From the NCBI GenBank assembly GCA_020809705.1, contig CP085828.1, forward strand, positions 7,192,001 to 7,256,000: a DNA stretch of 64,000 nucleotides, in the 5' to 3' direction. Every line of letters begins with the position of its first letter. Position 1 is the first letter of the stretch. Made by a program: the position numbers and the translations under genes. The notes below the pieces were generated by a model. The model was given only the letters and a program-made list of their open reading frames with translations, searched no databases and was not told where the DNA came from. This DNA comes from Calonectria ilicicola (taxonomy: Eukaryota; Ascomycota; Sordariomycetes; Hypocreales; Nectriaceae). Positions 23,181 to 33,930 of this stretch are shown in pieces.

Positions 23181-25148
23181 CTACTCCGACTTTCTGGGAA
23201 TAATGGGAACCAAGATTTGGGATGGATACTCGCCACCGGTCCAGAGTCGATGGTAGCCTTCATTGACTTGAAGACGTTCATGACGCGTGAAAATTTTAGG
23301 ATCATCTGTTCGGTTTGTTTGTCTCTATTTAGTAGTGTTAGTTGAATCGATGAGTATTTCCTGGAACAAGTCACTTGTTGATTGGGTTATGCTTACGGCA
23401 ATATCGGTGCCTTGCACGATGAAGCGGAGCTTCTCGCCCGTTCGATATACCATGGAGCTGGCCCAGAGCTCTACTTCTAGACGATACACCTTATTCTTGC
23501 CTAGCTTATGTTCCCGCGTGTGTGCCGCGACAGGCTGGCCTGGTGAAGACAAAGTAGGGTCCACTTCACGCCTCGAGGCTCGGAGCCATCCAAGGCAGAC
23601 GGGGCCATCTGAGAACCTGGTCGAAGTAAGCTTAAGGCATTGTCAAGAGAATCCCGGCTAGAGACTTACTGCGCGAAAAAGGTTTGCCCCACGATGCGAT
23701 CTTCGCTGTCCAGCTTGTAGATGGCAACAAAAACGTCCATATCGTCTCCTTCGCTAGTCTCCATGAAAAGAGTCGCCGATATGTGTCCGGTGACCTCCAC
23801 GTCGCTCGTGAAAGTCTTGTCAAAAAAGGCGCGGGTTGCCATTGGGCCTCCGGACAGCGAGTCATATTCGACGTGAGAGGCTGCCCCAGCGGCTGTGTCC
23901 AGTATCGCTGATGTCTTGCCATCCAGGTACCAAGGCGTGTGTACTTGCCTGCTCAAAGGCCACTCCATTTCGTCTCTCCACTCTCCCTGGTACCAACGAT
24001 CGCCGACTTCAAGCTTGACAGGGGGCCAAGACTCGACCTCGGTGTCGGGAAGGCCCTTGAGGAACTTGTCATAGAACTGGCGCTGCTTCTCCACGATGTC
24101 AGGTTGGTAATAGAATTCCCACTTTCTGCGCCGGTGCACGATCAGCCATTTATTGCGGCTAGCCATCTTCTTGTATCCTTCCAACGTCCCGCGCGTGTGC
24201 AGTCCCTGGTCTGAGAAGCTGGCGACGACCAAGGCTGGGACTTGGATCTGCTCTAGCTTGGCCTTCTTCGACTCCCAAAGCTCGTCCCACAATGGGTGGT
24301 CGTGAAACTCCTGCATGAGGTCTTCCACAGGGCCGATTGCTGCTCCCCATCGCTCCGCAATGTATGGGAAGAAGCTGGTGTCAGGGATGCCGCCATGGCG
24401 AACGACTTCTCTGTAAAAGTCGGACCAACCTTCGACGGGCACGATGCACTTCAGGCTCGGCGGATTCAGAGCAGCCACGTGCCACTGGCTGACAGCCAGG
24501 TAGGACACTCCGTTCAGCCCAACGTTTCCGCTACTCCAAGGTCTGGCGGCGAACCACTCAATGGTATCGTAGAAGCTCTCGGCTTCTTCCAGTCCCGAGG
24601 AGAAGGTGGCTGTTCCCTTTCCGTACCAGGTTCCCGGCACGTCGACGATGACAACGGCGTACCCCAATTGAGTCCAGTAGATGGGGTCTGGCGCCTCGAA
24701 ACACGTGTAGTCCGAGTACCATTCACGCTTGGCTCCTGAATGGGGATATATTTTGTAAAGCGGCGCGGCATTGTGTTTCCCGTAAGGCTGTCGGCGTCAA
24801 TTATTAGCACAAAGCCGCCAGAGATACAGATGGCAAAAGGGTTCGATCAAAAGCCCGTACCGTCCACGACATGAGCACTGGTGCTTTCTCGGACTCGTTC
24901 TCGGGTCGAAAGACGTCGGCGAAAGCGTGGAAACCCGTCCGTAGAGGCACAGGCACATGGGTCTCTATGATCATTCCATCGGCAGACCGCTTTGAGTATT
25001 CTTGTGGTGTTGCACCACGCGAGGATGGATGGCTCAACGGCGAGGTGTATGTGCGGCGCAATTGCGAGTCCCTGATGTCAGACATTGTGCTCGTGCTAAT
25101 TACCACTGGCAAGTACTGGATTGGGAAGCAAGGATCAAATGTTGGCAA
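23181..25148 (-). CDS. CocE/NonD family hydrolase (X-Pro dipeptidyl-peptidase-like), four exons
   Basis: Exons 25148-24861, 24787-23670, 23616-23397 and 23324-23181 give 589 residues (567 if the second Met, at 25085, is used). The N-terminal alpha/beta hydrolase (peptidase S15 type) has WTPYGKHN across intron 1, YAVVIVDVPGT, the nucleophile in NGVSYLAVSQW, an acid residue in ASFSDQGLHTRG and a catalytic His in VHRRRKWEFYY. The C-terminal half is the beta-sandwich domain of X-Pro peptidases (TFTSDVEVTGHISATLFMET), ending HRLWTGGEYPSQILVPIIP, a typical family terminus. Intron 3 must end at AATAG|AGAC: the later AACAG site gives a wrong frame that loses this terminus. No signal peptide. Relatives cleave esters, amides or aminoacyl bonds; substrate unknown. 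It is divergent to the aldehyde dehydrogenase gene. Confidence 0.85.
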
Positions 25149-25851
25149 ATCGCATTGAGGATTTATAATGTTCTAATGAAAGGACATAGTGGCTTGTGGA
25201 CTTGGTGAGACCATGCCTCTCGGCATCGTTTCGTGATTTCTCTCAAGTTGCAAGCCCAAGAGGCTCAGGTTCCGTCCCCTCCCAACGCAGAACGGAAGTC
25301 TAGCAGTAGCGGGTACGACCCTTAGTCGCGGCCGTGGTTTCGACATCGCGGAACCCGAGGCTAGCTCCATTTTCAGCTCCAAGTGTCGAAGATTCCTCAG
25401 CGGAACCCGATCAAACGCTAAAGGGAATCCGTCACGGCCGGCCGGCAATTGCGTCGGTAAAGCCTACGACGTACGTAATAGACAGGTCTGGTTACCCCGG
25501 ATCAAACAGAAAATCAACTGCCGACTGCCATGAGCAAGGTCTTGTAAAGTTGTTTGCCGCCGCCCCCGCAATGTCATTGCGGAGGAGACTGGGGGACTGC
25601 GGAGTAATTACCCCGGAGGCTAGAGATGAGACTAGGCCACAGCATAGCATCGCTCTCCATTACGGGTTCCGCTCGACGTGTCACGTCTGTTACTAAAAAC
25701 ATTGACCTGGTTTGATGCAGAGAGTCAAAATGTATGTCAGAAAGTTGTGGCGCTGTTGACTTTAACGTCCATGCAACCCGGCATCTTCTTCACCTAATTG
25801 CTTGTTTCAATCTGGAACTAAACACACTCCTCATTCATCAAGATCGTCAAG
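25149..25851. promoter_or_regulatory. Shared divergent promoter of hydrolase and aldehyde dehydrogenase
   Basis: A 703-base gap between the two divergent start codons and rich in CGG/CCG triplets, the half-sites of Zn2Cys6 regulators. This makes coordinated control plausible but not shown. No gene inside. Confidence 0.4.
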
Positions 25852-27569
25852 ATGGTAGTGTCGAGGCATATAGAAACACGCCTGTGGATAGACGGCAAGG
25901 TGAGCACTTCCCACTCTGCTATCCCCCCAACGGCCGTCTCAAGTTGACACAACTCCTCATAATGAGTTTGTGGAATCCTCAGACGGGACATTTCCTCTCT
26001 ACTCGCCTGCAACGGGACAGGTTATAGCTCAAGGTAAGTAAATGACCCCCTCTGTCCGCATATGCTAACATCAAGGGCGTCAAGTACATGAAGCGAGCAG
26101 AGATGACGCCAATGCTGCCGTGGCAGCTGCCAAAGCAGCGTTCCCGTCTTGGAGCGCCCTTTCACCAGCGCAGCGCGGTGTTCATTTGAAGAAGTTGGCC
26201 GACTTACTCCGCCAGTCCCAGCAGGACATGGCGTGGCTCGAGGCCATGTCAATGGGTCGCCCTGTTTCCACGTACTGGGACGTATCCGTGGCTGCCGAAC
26301 AGTTTGACCACTATTCTGAGTCTGCATGGCAAGCCCAAGGCACGTCCAGTCTGAATACGCCAGGATACGTCAACATGACGTTCCGTCAGCCGTACGGCGT
26401 TGCAGCCGGTAAGTCGTCCACCGCTCACGGGCTCCTCTTCCCTCATGACCTGGATTTTGAGTCCGTTTATAGTCATAATTCCCTGGAACCTTCCTGCGCT
26501 TTTCTTCGCTAAGAAAGCCGCACCTGCGCTGGCGGCAGGCAATACGGTTGTTCTGAAGAGCAGCGAAAAGGCTCCGTTGACGGTAAGTAGAACCGCACAC
26601 GCATGAAGTAGTCCCATTCGGGCATTTTCCCTTGTCTTTAGCACTGACTTGGCTGTTTTCTAGTCAATCTTCATTGCATCTCTCCTTGAGAAAGCTGGGT
26701 TTCCACCAGGAGTCCTAAACGTCATTTCAGGCCACGGTCCTCTGTCCGGATCGGTTCTCTCTTCCCACATGGATGTACGCATCTTAACCTTCACCGGATC
26801 GTGCAGAACAGGAAAGATAATCATGGAGGCAGCAGCTAAGTCCAACCTTAAAGAGGTAATCTTAGAGCTGGGCGGCAAGAGCCCGGCCATCATCTTTGAC
26901 GACGCTGATCTCGATGAGGCCGTCGAGGCAACCAAAACTAGCATCCTCTTCAACAGTGGCCAGACGTGTATGGCCAACAGCAGGATCTACGTCCAGTCAT
27001 CAATCTCTGACAGGTTCATCGAGCAATTCAAAACGAAGTTGTCCCAAATCCAAGCCGGTGACCCCACGGATATGGAGACGTCGTATGGCCCAGTCGCCGA
27101 CACTGTGCAGTTCAAGACTGTGTTGAAATATATTGACTCGGGTAGCAAATCTGGAGAGGTGACGGCGGGCGGCGGCAAGCTCGCGGCGCAGAACGGGAAG
27201 GGGCTCTTTGTGGCGCCGACCATCTTCGCCAAGACAAAGGAAGACGCGCAGGTGATGAAGGAGGAGATCTTCGGACCCGTGGTGAACATCAACGCTTTCA
27301 GCAGCGAGCGCGAAGTGCTGGACAAGGCCAACGACAGCGAGTTCGGGCTGTACGCGTCCGTCTTCACGGCCGATATCAACAGGGCCATGAGGTTCTCCAA
27401 GGCTCTGGAGGCGGGCACCGTGGCCATCAACTGCACGAGCCCGACAACGGCATTTGACATGCCTTTCGGCGGTCATAAGCAGAGTGGCGTTGGGGTTGAA
27501 GGGCTTTACCACTCGTTGGACAACTTCCTCGAGACAAAGACGGTGATTGTGAAAGTAGGTCAAGAGTGA
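25852..27569 (+). CDS. Aldehyde dehydrogenase (NAD(P)+), five exons
   Basis: Exons 25852-25899, 25967-26033, 26085-26408, 26473-26582 and 26664-27569 give 484 residues, usual for ALDHs. Recognisable parts are the N-terminal LWIDGK and [17 protein letters not shown] (N152, oxyanion/cofactor site), [22 protein letters not shown] (general base E251), [10 protein letters not shown] (nucleophile C285), EEIFGPVV and the C-terminal [13 protein letters not shown]. It oxidises an aldehyde to the acid. One oddity: the cofactor loop normally written FTGSTxxG reads FTGSCRTG. Its head-to-head position with the CocE/NonD hydrolase suggests that aldehyde products of hydrolysis might be cleared by this enzyme, which is inference. 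Confidence 0.92.
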
Positions 27570-28419
27570 GCATCGGGATTACTATCTTGTAACTACACGT
27601 TTTTTACTTTCATTTTATGCTCATCAACTTATCAGAACTAACTTGATCAAGTCACCGCGACTTAGGCGGGTGAACTATTGTCCATCTATACTCTCCTATG
27701 TGGCCATCGCCTCCTCGCTTATCCCTCTTGCTGTAGTTTCAATGTCTCGCCTGTGACTGTTGTGTATCTGTTGGACACCCCCCCCTGACAACGATCCGCG
27801 GGGGAATTGAGCATCGCATCTGCCCATCTTAGGTCTCGACTTTTCCGGCTGCCCGGCGACTCTCACCCCGGTTGTTCATTGTTGTACACAGGGCTACACT
27901 AACGAGAACACAGCAGCCCTCATCAGATATAGAGCTTGTCGCTCTCAAGTAACGAGACAATTGTCTTTAATAGATGACTGCTCTTGGAATAGAGCCGGGG
28001 GATATTATGAGGCGGCAATTGGGATAACCATTCGGATCTTCTGAACCATTATGAGGTCGCTCATCCTCTAGTTAGACGATGATAATCGCACCCAAAGATA
28101 GTTTAGTATAGCCTTTGCTAGTAGCTGGTGACCTTAGAGAATTTGGCAATGCCATACCTATAAAAGCTGGGTTTCATAAACCAATTAAACCAGGAAGACA
28201 CGCTAAAACGGGCACTCTCGGCAGTCTTTCACGGATAGTGATGCTCTAATTAGTGGGGATACGTGTACTACGACACTTCAGGCATGGCACTGCGGGGAAC
28301 AGGTGGGAAAATCTTGTGCATTTATAAATCGGTTGTTTCTGGTTTGTCCATGGTTGAGTGTTGTTTATCACGCTGCCTCCTGCTCCTGCATATGGAAGCA
28401 TAGCCGCTCTGTCATCACC
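27570..28419. other. Intergenic, no supported gene
   Basis: Nothing recognisable. The last 150 bases precede the damaged regulator gene. Confidence 0.5.
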
Positions 28420-29652
28420 ATGACCACGTCGTTACCGCACACTAGAGGCGGCCTGAGTTGTGACCGATGTCGAATCAGGAAAATTAAGGTATGTTGTCTG
28501 TCTCGCTGGTATCTGCGTGCAGAGATTGATCCAACCAAGTGTATCAGGTCAGAACGCGGCGACTGCATTGTAATTCGAGCAGCACGAAAAGGTCCCGACC
28601 CTATTACCAGACCTCCAAGGAGCAGTATGAGCTCATGACACGAGTTGTTCATCACTTCTCGCCGGATATTCCTCTGGAGACAAACAACCTGCGCTAGGCC
28701 GTCGCCAAGCTATCCAAAGATGACGATGCTCAAATTGGAAAGCAAAGCTAGAAGATGTAGGCGAACAGAGGCTCGACTGAGAGTCCATCGTGTCCTAGTC
28801 CGGCCCAAGACGGGCCTCCGAGCCAAACCTCACAGCCTTCTTCTCTTCCTTCCGTTCGGCCTGTGTTCGACGACAGGGGGGCGTTTGTGGACGCCATGGC
28901 TGTTATGCGTGAGCATGTTCTCTCCCCTGCCCCGAAGGTACGCCAGACCACTGCGTAGTAGACTCACACACACTACCCCGTAATCTAGGTTTCGCAACGG
29001 GCTCTAGCTGGGCCGTCTTTTATCAACTCCTTCGGCAGATGGTACTCTTAAGCAAGTCTATTTCACTACGCCTAGTATATTATTGCTAATGACGCGATCC
29101 TGTTTTTGCGCTGTTTGAAAACCCCATCAGACGAGCTAGTTGCCGAAATGAAAGAGCTTCAGCCCCTGTTCTCTTTTACTGAGCGAATTGGAGTTGGTCA
29201 ATGGGGAACTAAGTCTTTTGACGCGCTTCTCGAGGCTATTAGGGTGCTCAGCGTACACGATAGGTGAGGAACTTCCACCAAGTATATAGAGGCTAGATAC
29301 GAATGGGCAGCTGACTGGTGATATTAGGGCCCCGACGACTGTTGAGTCGCCGCTATCAGGAAACACTCTCGTGGATCCGCTTCTGGAAATCGATCAACTT
29401 GGCCAAATGGCCGAGGGTTTTTGGGAAGCATCTGCTTTTACAGATCTCCGTTATATACAGCTAGATGATATGCCCTTGAAATGGCCATTTTTGGTTCTTG
29501 GCATGCCTTCCTCTCCTTGCGGCGACGTGCTTAGGGCAGTGATTGGCGGGTTCCCTTCAAATATCAATGATCTTGGCCTCACCAATCCTTTCGCCTATGA
29601 TAGTCTCGATCTGTCTGTTTTGGTCGAGATGGTACATGATCAAATACTGTAA
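28420..29652 (+). pseudogene. Zn2Cys6 transcription factor, damaged
   Basis: The start ATG at 28420 is followed by LSCDRCRIRKIK, the first half of a Zn2Cys6 cluster, then a probable short intron. The second half reads CIRSERGDC, so one of the six Cys is Ser. A following frame, about 28610-28985, reads as a Ser/Pro-rich linker (PSCPSPAQDG, SQPSSLPSVRP) but holds several TAG stops. From about 29100 a clean frame resumes (DELVAEMKELQPLFSFTERI), crosses an intron near 29263-29328 and ends DLSVLVEMVHDQIL at 29652. The pattern is an N-terminal DNA-binding domain plus a C-terminal regulatory region with lesions between. It is probably a decayed pathway regulator; a badly chosen exon model is the alternative. 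Its 3' end overlaps exon 2 of the neighbouring minus-strand SnoaL-like gene. Confidence 0.55.
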
Positions 29653-30042
29653 CTCGTAGCTTTGGCCGAGCTTGATCGCCGCCATCCCAGCGAAGCCCTT
29701 GGATTGACCCCCCGTCAGCACTCAAATGGATGGAAATGTGCTGATGAAAGCCGTAAAATTTACCTCGGGGAGATCCTGAAGCGGGGTAAAAGTGACTACG
29801 GCTCGAAGAGCGCAGGCAGAGTCATCCAAGACGATTGTTTGCGAGACTATCTTTTCATTCATCAAGCGCCGCTGTGCTTGGAAGAACTCGACGTTCTTCT
29901 CGCGCGACGCGATCCGAAATCTGTCTCCGAGAAGAACCTTGATGCCAGGACTCCAATACTGCGAAGCTTGATCAAAATTGCTGTTGCTGAAGTATTCAAT
30001 GTACCGTTTCACGTCGGCCTTTGTTGAGAAGGTGGCGGGCAT
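29557..30042 (-). CDS. SnoaL-like (NTF2-fold) protein 1
   Basis: Exon 30042-29764 (93 codons) joined to 29697-29557 gives 139 residues; without splicing the frame stops at 29722 after 106. The N-terminal helices TKADVKRYIEYFSNSNFDQA and YWSPGIKVLLGD, then strands ALRAVVTFTPLQDLPE and, after the intron, YELQYLIMYHLDQNRQIETI, follow the SnoaL-like cone. The ending YxLDxNxxIxxI is typical of fungal members. Such proteins act as polyketide or terpenoid cyclases, isomerases or hydratases without metal, and many are clustered with biosynthetic genes. The spliced model is preferred because it restores the last beta-strands; it overlaps the end of the plus-strand regulator by 96 bases. Substrate unknown. 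Confidence 0.65.
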
Positions 30043-30391
30043 GGTGAGGGTGACTTGTGTAAATCTAGGAGGAATGGAAGGGCCAGTTGAGATGAATATT
30101 TCGAATCCAAGGGGAATGCAGACTTCTTTTGGTGCAGTGAGTGTAGGGAGATATGATTCTGTTTACAATTTGATGGAATCAAGGGGATTTTTGTAATCGG
30201 ACAGGCCGGACGAAGCGGGGAAGAGGAGCTGAACACGCGCACACCACGGGCCCCACAGAAACTGCTTGAGCGGAGCGTCAATGTATGAATGTAAGGTAAT
30301 GTCTGTAGCCAAACTAACGGGCGTTGATTCCGGGTTCGCCGGTTGCGAGAAGTGAGAACGCCAGGTTCCACACATCGGAACCCGGGCAAGA

Positions 30392-30656
30392 GGCACTGTC
30401 ACATATTGGGATATCGGATTTCTGCGGCTATGACAACAGTCAAGCTTTCTATCTTTCATCATAGGCGTCCACAGCCACTGGCCTCATCACCGGCTTCGCC
30501 ATCAGCCTCATCACAAGACCAACTTTTCCTCTGATCAATCGAGGTCATCATCAATCTCTTCATCTATAAGACTAACCCTAACCCTCATTAGATAGGAAGA
30601 ATAGCAAGAGCTTCTCACACACATGATCACTTCCATCTGCTAGATGCAACAGGCAC
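30392..30656 (+). repeat. Solo LTR, family S, copy 1, with 5-bp target duplication
   Basis: A 255-bp sequence (30397-30651) starts TGTCACAT and ends GATGCAACA, bounded by identical GGCAC on both sides (30392-30396, 30652-30656). Closely similar copies occur at 40055-40309 (same strand) and 36141-36336 (inverted). TG...CA ends, 5-bp duplications and no internal coding region indicate solo LTRs left by recombination of full retrotransposons. Confidence 0.92.
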
Positions 30657-30859
30657 ATGTCGGTCCCCAATAGAGAAGCAGGCTCTTGGGTTGGGCTGGT
30701 CACACCACAAATCTCACATCACATAGATCGGCGTGTCTTCTGAAGCACTCAAGCACTACATAGATCGCGTATGACTACTGTTGAAAGCAAGCAAGTACCT
30801 CATCGACATGTGGACGGCCCTTGGCGTCGATTAATACGAATTGATCGGTACCAGTAAAT

Positions 30860-31090
30860 TGTTGGAAGGATTGAGGTTTCCCCCTCGACTTCATGACCCT
30901 GATGTCATGACCCTGATGTCATGACAAACTCTAATAGAAGTCCTAGATGGTGGCGACTTCGTAGGACTCAGGCTCATATTGAAGTATAAAAGAGGGCTTT
31001 CACGTTCATTAAAAATCAAGAACAATTACAATGAGAACAATAATAACCACCTTTTATCAAGTGCACTCAGCATCACTGCGCAATCCAACA
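30860..31090 (+). repeat. Possible solo LTR of another (copia-like) family
   Basis: A 231-bp stretch begins TGTTGGA and ends TCCAACA, perfect inverted 7-mers, and has a TATA-like GTATAAAAG in the right part, as in LTR promoters. It contains the tandem repeat TCATGACCCTGATG (about 30887-30920). I see no target-site duplication and no second copy, so it stays tentative. Confidence 0.45.
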
Positions 31091-31157
31091 ACATAAATTT
31101 GAGAACTACCCTAGAACCAACATGTCGAAACAAAGGGTTACCGAGATACGCATATTT

Positions 31158-31735
31158 CTAAAGTTGTCGAGGTTGAGCCTGTCTTAGGAGATATATATTC
31201 GAGCTCTCCAATCGATTGATTTGGCCCTCAGGATCAAGATGGTACCAGAGGCTCATGTGCACCAATGGGCCTTCGCCCGTATACACGGGTCCCCATTTGT
31301 CGGCGAAATTGTCCGTCTCGAAGTCCGCGATTCCTCGGAATTGCACCTCATAGTCAACGGCCACGTACTTCTTGTCGACGTCCACGGCGACCATTTTGGG
31401 AATCAATTCTTCCGTGACACATTGGTGGAGAGGTTTGATCCATTTCAGGTAACCCTCAAGAGTCTTGTCCTCGAGCGACGTGATATCCATCTACCAAGGT
31501 CCGTAAGTCATGATCAGATGTCCCTATATTGCCAAACGGGCAGTGTAGGGTAGCAGGGCGTGCAGGAGCATTGGGAAAGGAAGGCGGGAACGCGTCATGT
31601 CTGAGTACTTACGACGATGTCTTTGTGATAGTATGCGCAGTAGCGAGGGAAATCATCCGCATTGAACGCTGCTAGGTAGTCGTCAAGCGCGGCGCGACTG
31701 GTAAAGCTCTTGGTACCCGGTTGAATCTGGTCCAT
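31158..31735 (-). CDS. SnoaL-like (NTF2-fold) protein 2
   Basis: Exons 31735-31613 and 31490-31158, joined in phase 0, give 151 residues. The first exon supplies the N-terminal helices (SFTSRAALDDYLAAFNADDF, then YCAYYHKDIV). The second supplies LEGYLKWIKPLHQCVTEELI and the beta-sheet (KYVAVDYEVQFRGIAD, HMSLWYHLDPEGQINRLES). This is the cone-shaped SnoaL/NTF2 fold, a scaffold for acid-base catalysis on small molecules. It is divergent to the dioxygenase gene with 563 bases between starts, and a second SnoaL-like gene lies 1.1 kb away, so a shared pathway is likely. There is no signal peptide. The two proteins have little identity, so they are not a recent duplication. Confidence 0.8.
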
Positions 31736-32298
31736 CTTTGCAATTGTTGTTCCTGTTGCTGTTGTGTGATATTACGTCGGCTGGGGTGTCTTTGATTGGA
31801 AGTGAGCTGGAACAATAAACGATAGGATAGAACGATCCAACATCCAAGCATAGGTGAAGCTTATATGACCAGTTGGGCGGAGGGTGGAGGACTCGCATGC
31901 CCGGTGCGGAATGATAAAGCCGGCCTCCACAACCTTCTAACTACCGAGGCTCATTACGGAGTATGCCGTGAGCCGGAGGGTCTTACAAGCCCGGTACGAA
32001 ATGACAAACCGGTCCCCGACACAGTTTCCATGCTACCGAGTACGCACGGAGTACGGAGTAGTATGCTTACGGATCTTTCTCTCAGTTGCCAGCGTATTTG
32101 CCGGTGTTCCGTACGTTACACCTTCGGGGAACTGGTGCCCGAGGCGGAACATGACAGAGCCTGCCTGTGCAGGTGGGAAAGCTATTAAGCAGCTGACCAT
32201 TCCACAAGTCACCAGCAGGCTATGTAATACTCGCAAGAACCTATATCAGTGTGTGCTCATTGCAGCGACAAAGTATTGAAATCAATAGTCACAACACC
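31736..32298. promoter_or_regulatory. Divergent promoter with duplicated CCGG-flanked motif
   Basis: This sits between the SnoaL-like gene (minus) and the dioxygenase gene (plus). A 24-25-base motif occurs twice in the same direction, at 31899-31923 and 31989-32012: CCGGTRCGRAATGAYAAA followed by (G)CCGG. A second shared block, CTACCGAG followed by ACGGAGTA, comes after each copy. The paired CGG/CCG triplets are what dimeric Zn2Cys6 regulators bind, so these are candidate operator sites. Confidence 0.55.
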
Positions 32299-33930
32299 AT
32301 GGCATCAAATTTGCTCGCTACCCCAGGCCGCTCAGCCTACATCAACGGCTGCCTAGCTACAACCCGAACCGAGTTTCCGAAGACACCAGTCTTCTCCAAG
32401 GCGTTTATGCCGACTCGTTATGAGGCAGCCATACAGGAAGTTGAGACTCAGGGCGTCATTCCCAATGTCATCAACGGAACATATTTCAGTATGCAGGTGG
32501 ATCACCACATGCCTCCTCGATTCGAGGATGACCTCTTGTTCAATGGCGATGGCGTCGTCAGCTCCTTTCGCATTGTCGACGGACACGTAGATTGGAAGCG
32601 TCGCTACGTGCAGACAGATCGCTTCAAGCTCGAGTCCGAGGCCCGCCGCTCATTGTTTGGGCGCTATCGCAACCCCTACACCGACCATGAATCGGTTCGC
32701 GGCGTCGTCCGGACTGCTGCCAACACCAACATTGTCTTCTGGCGCGGCGTCATGCTCGCCATGAAGGAAGATGGTCCGCCATTCGCGTTGGACCCTACCA
32801 CGCTCGAGACGCTCGGCCGATATGACTTTGAGGGCCAGGTGCTCTCTCCCGTCTTCTCAGCTCACCCCAAGATCGACCACACATCTGGAGAGATGCTTGC
32901 CTTTGGCTACCAGGCGGGTGGCGATGGAAATTGCGCTTCTCGTGAGCTTGTTTACTACGTCATCAACGCTGATGGCAAGAAAACTCATGAGGCCTGGTTC
33001 GAGATGCCATATGCGGGCTATATTCACGACTTTGCCTTCACCGACGACTGGATCATCTTCCCGCTGACCCCGCTGAAGGCTGACCTCGAAAGGATCAAAC
33101 AGGGTGGCAACTACTGGGCGTGGGACCCGGAAGAATACGGGTACTTTGGGATTGCGCCTCGACACAAGCCAGCGCGCAAAGATATTACATGGATCCGGAC
33201 CAAGAACTGTTTCCAGGGCCATATAGCTGGCACGTACCAAACCGAAGACAAAAAACTGGTGTTTGACCTGTCCATGGCCAACGACAACGTCTTTTGGTGG
33301 TTCCCACCAGAAGGCAAGGCCCCAGAGCAGCGACCTCTGACAAACCCCATGTCAAGATATGTCTTTGACCTTGAGAAGCTTTCTACAATCGACATGATCG
33401 AGCCGACGCAGACTGTTCACGAAATGGTCGAGTTCGCGCGTATCGACGATCGTTTCCAGGGTAAACCCTATCGCTACTATTGGGCCGTCAGCTCGGACAC
33501 TTCCAAGCCGTACGATTTCGAGAAGTGCGGGCCACCCAGCACCGGTATTTGGAACACGCTCGTTGGCTACGACTGGGAAACGGGCAGAGAGCAATCGTGG
33601 TACGTGGGGCCGACGAGCGGGTTGGAAGAGCCGTGCTTCATTCCGGCATCGACAACGTCGCCAGAAGGTAGCGGCTATCTGGTGGCAGTCATTGACCGTC
33701 TCGACGAGATGCGACAGGACCTCGCCATCTTCAATGCTCAAGAGCTTTCTGGTGGGCCAATAGGCTTGATCCGGCTGCCTCTTAGGCCACGAAGAGGGTT
33801 CCACGGCAACTTTGTTGACCATGCCGACATTGAAGCATTTGCTAGTCGCCGGGGGAAGCATGGCGATCTTGGACCTGCGAAGGCGGCGGAGAAGCCCCTA
33901 CCTTGGCAATTAGACATACAAAAGCTCTAA
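32299..33930 (+). CDS. Carotenoid/lignostilbene-cleavage-type dioxygenase (CCD family)
   Basis: A single-exon 543-residue protein. The start at 32299 (CAACACCATGG) is chosen over an in-frame ATG 48 bases upstream because the family begins here and the context is better. The four metal-binding His of the seven-bladed propeller can be placed: SAHPKID (H189), YIHDFAF (H243), GHIAGTY (H308) and GFHGNFVD (H502). NGTYFSMQVDH, FNGDGVVSSFRI and GNCASREL are further family landmarks. These iron enzymes split a C=C bond in carotenoids or stilbenes to two carbonyls. The sequence resembles the fungal lignostilbene-dioxygenase branch more than carotenoid-specific enzymes. Located between a SnoaL-like gene and a DUF4188 oxygenase gene. 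Confidence 0.92.
   Translation: MASNLLATPGRSAYINGCLATTRTEFPKTPVFSKAFMPTRYEAAIQEVETQGVIPNVINGTYFSMQVDHHMPPRFEDDLLFNGDGVVSSFRIVDGHVDWKRRYVQTDRFKLESEARRSLFGRYRNPYTDHESVRGVVRTAANTNIVFWRGVMLAMKEDGPPFALDPTTLETLGRYDFEGQVLSPVFSAHPKIDHTSGEMLAFGYQAGGDGNCASRELVYYVINADGKKTHEAWFEMPYAGYIHDFAFTDDWIIFPLTPLKADLERIKQGGNYWAWDPEEYGYFGIAPRHKPARKDITWIRTKNCFQGHIAGTYQTEDKKLVFDLSMANDNVFWWFPPEGKAPEQRPLTNPMSRYVFDLEKLSTIDMIEPTQTVHEMVEFARIDDRFQGKPYRYYWAVSSDTSKPYDFEKCGPPSTGIWNTLVGYDWETGREQSWYVGPTSGLEEPCFIPASTTSPEGSGYLVAVIDRLDEMRQDLAIFNAQELSGGPIGLIRLPLRPRRGFHGNFVDHADIEAFASRRGKHGDLGPAKAAEKPLPWQLDIQKL

Noticed and set aside
30572..30586. Telomere-like CTAACCCTAACCCT
   Set aside because: Only two units and located inside the family S LTR; the copy at 40.2 kb has it mutated.
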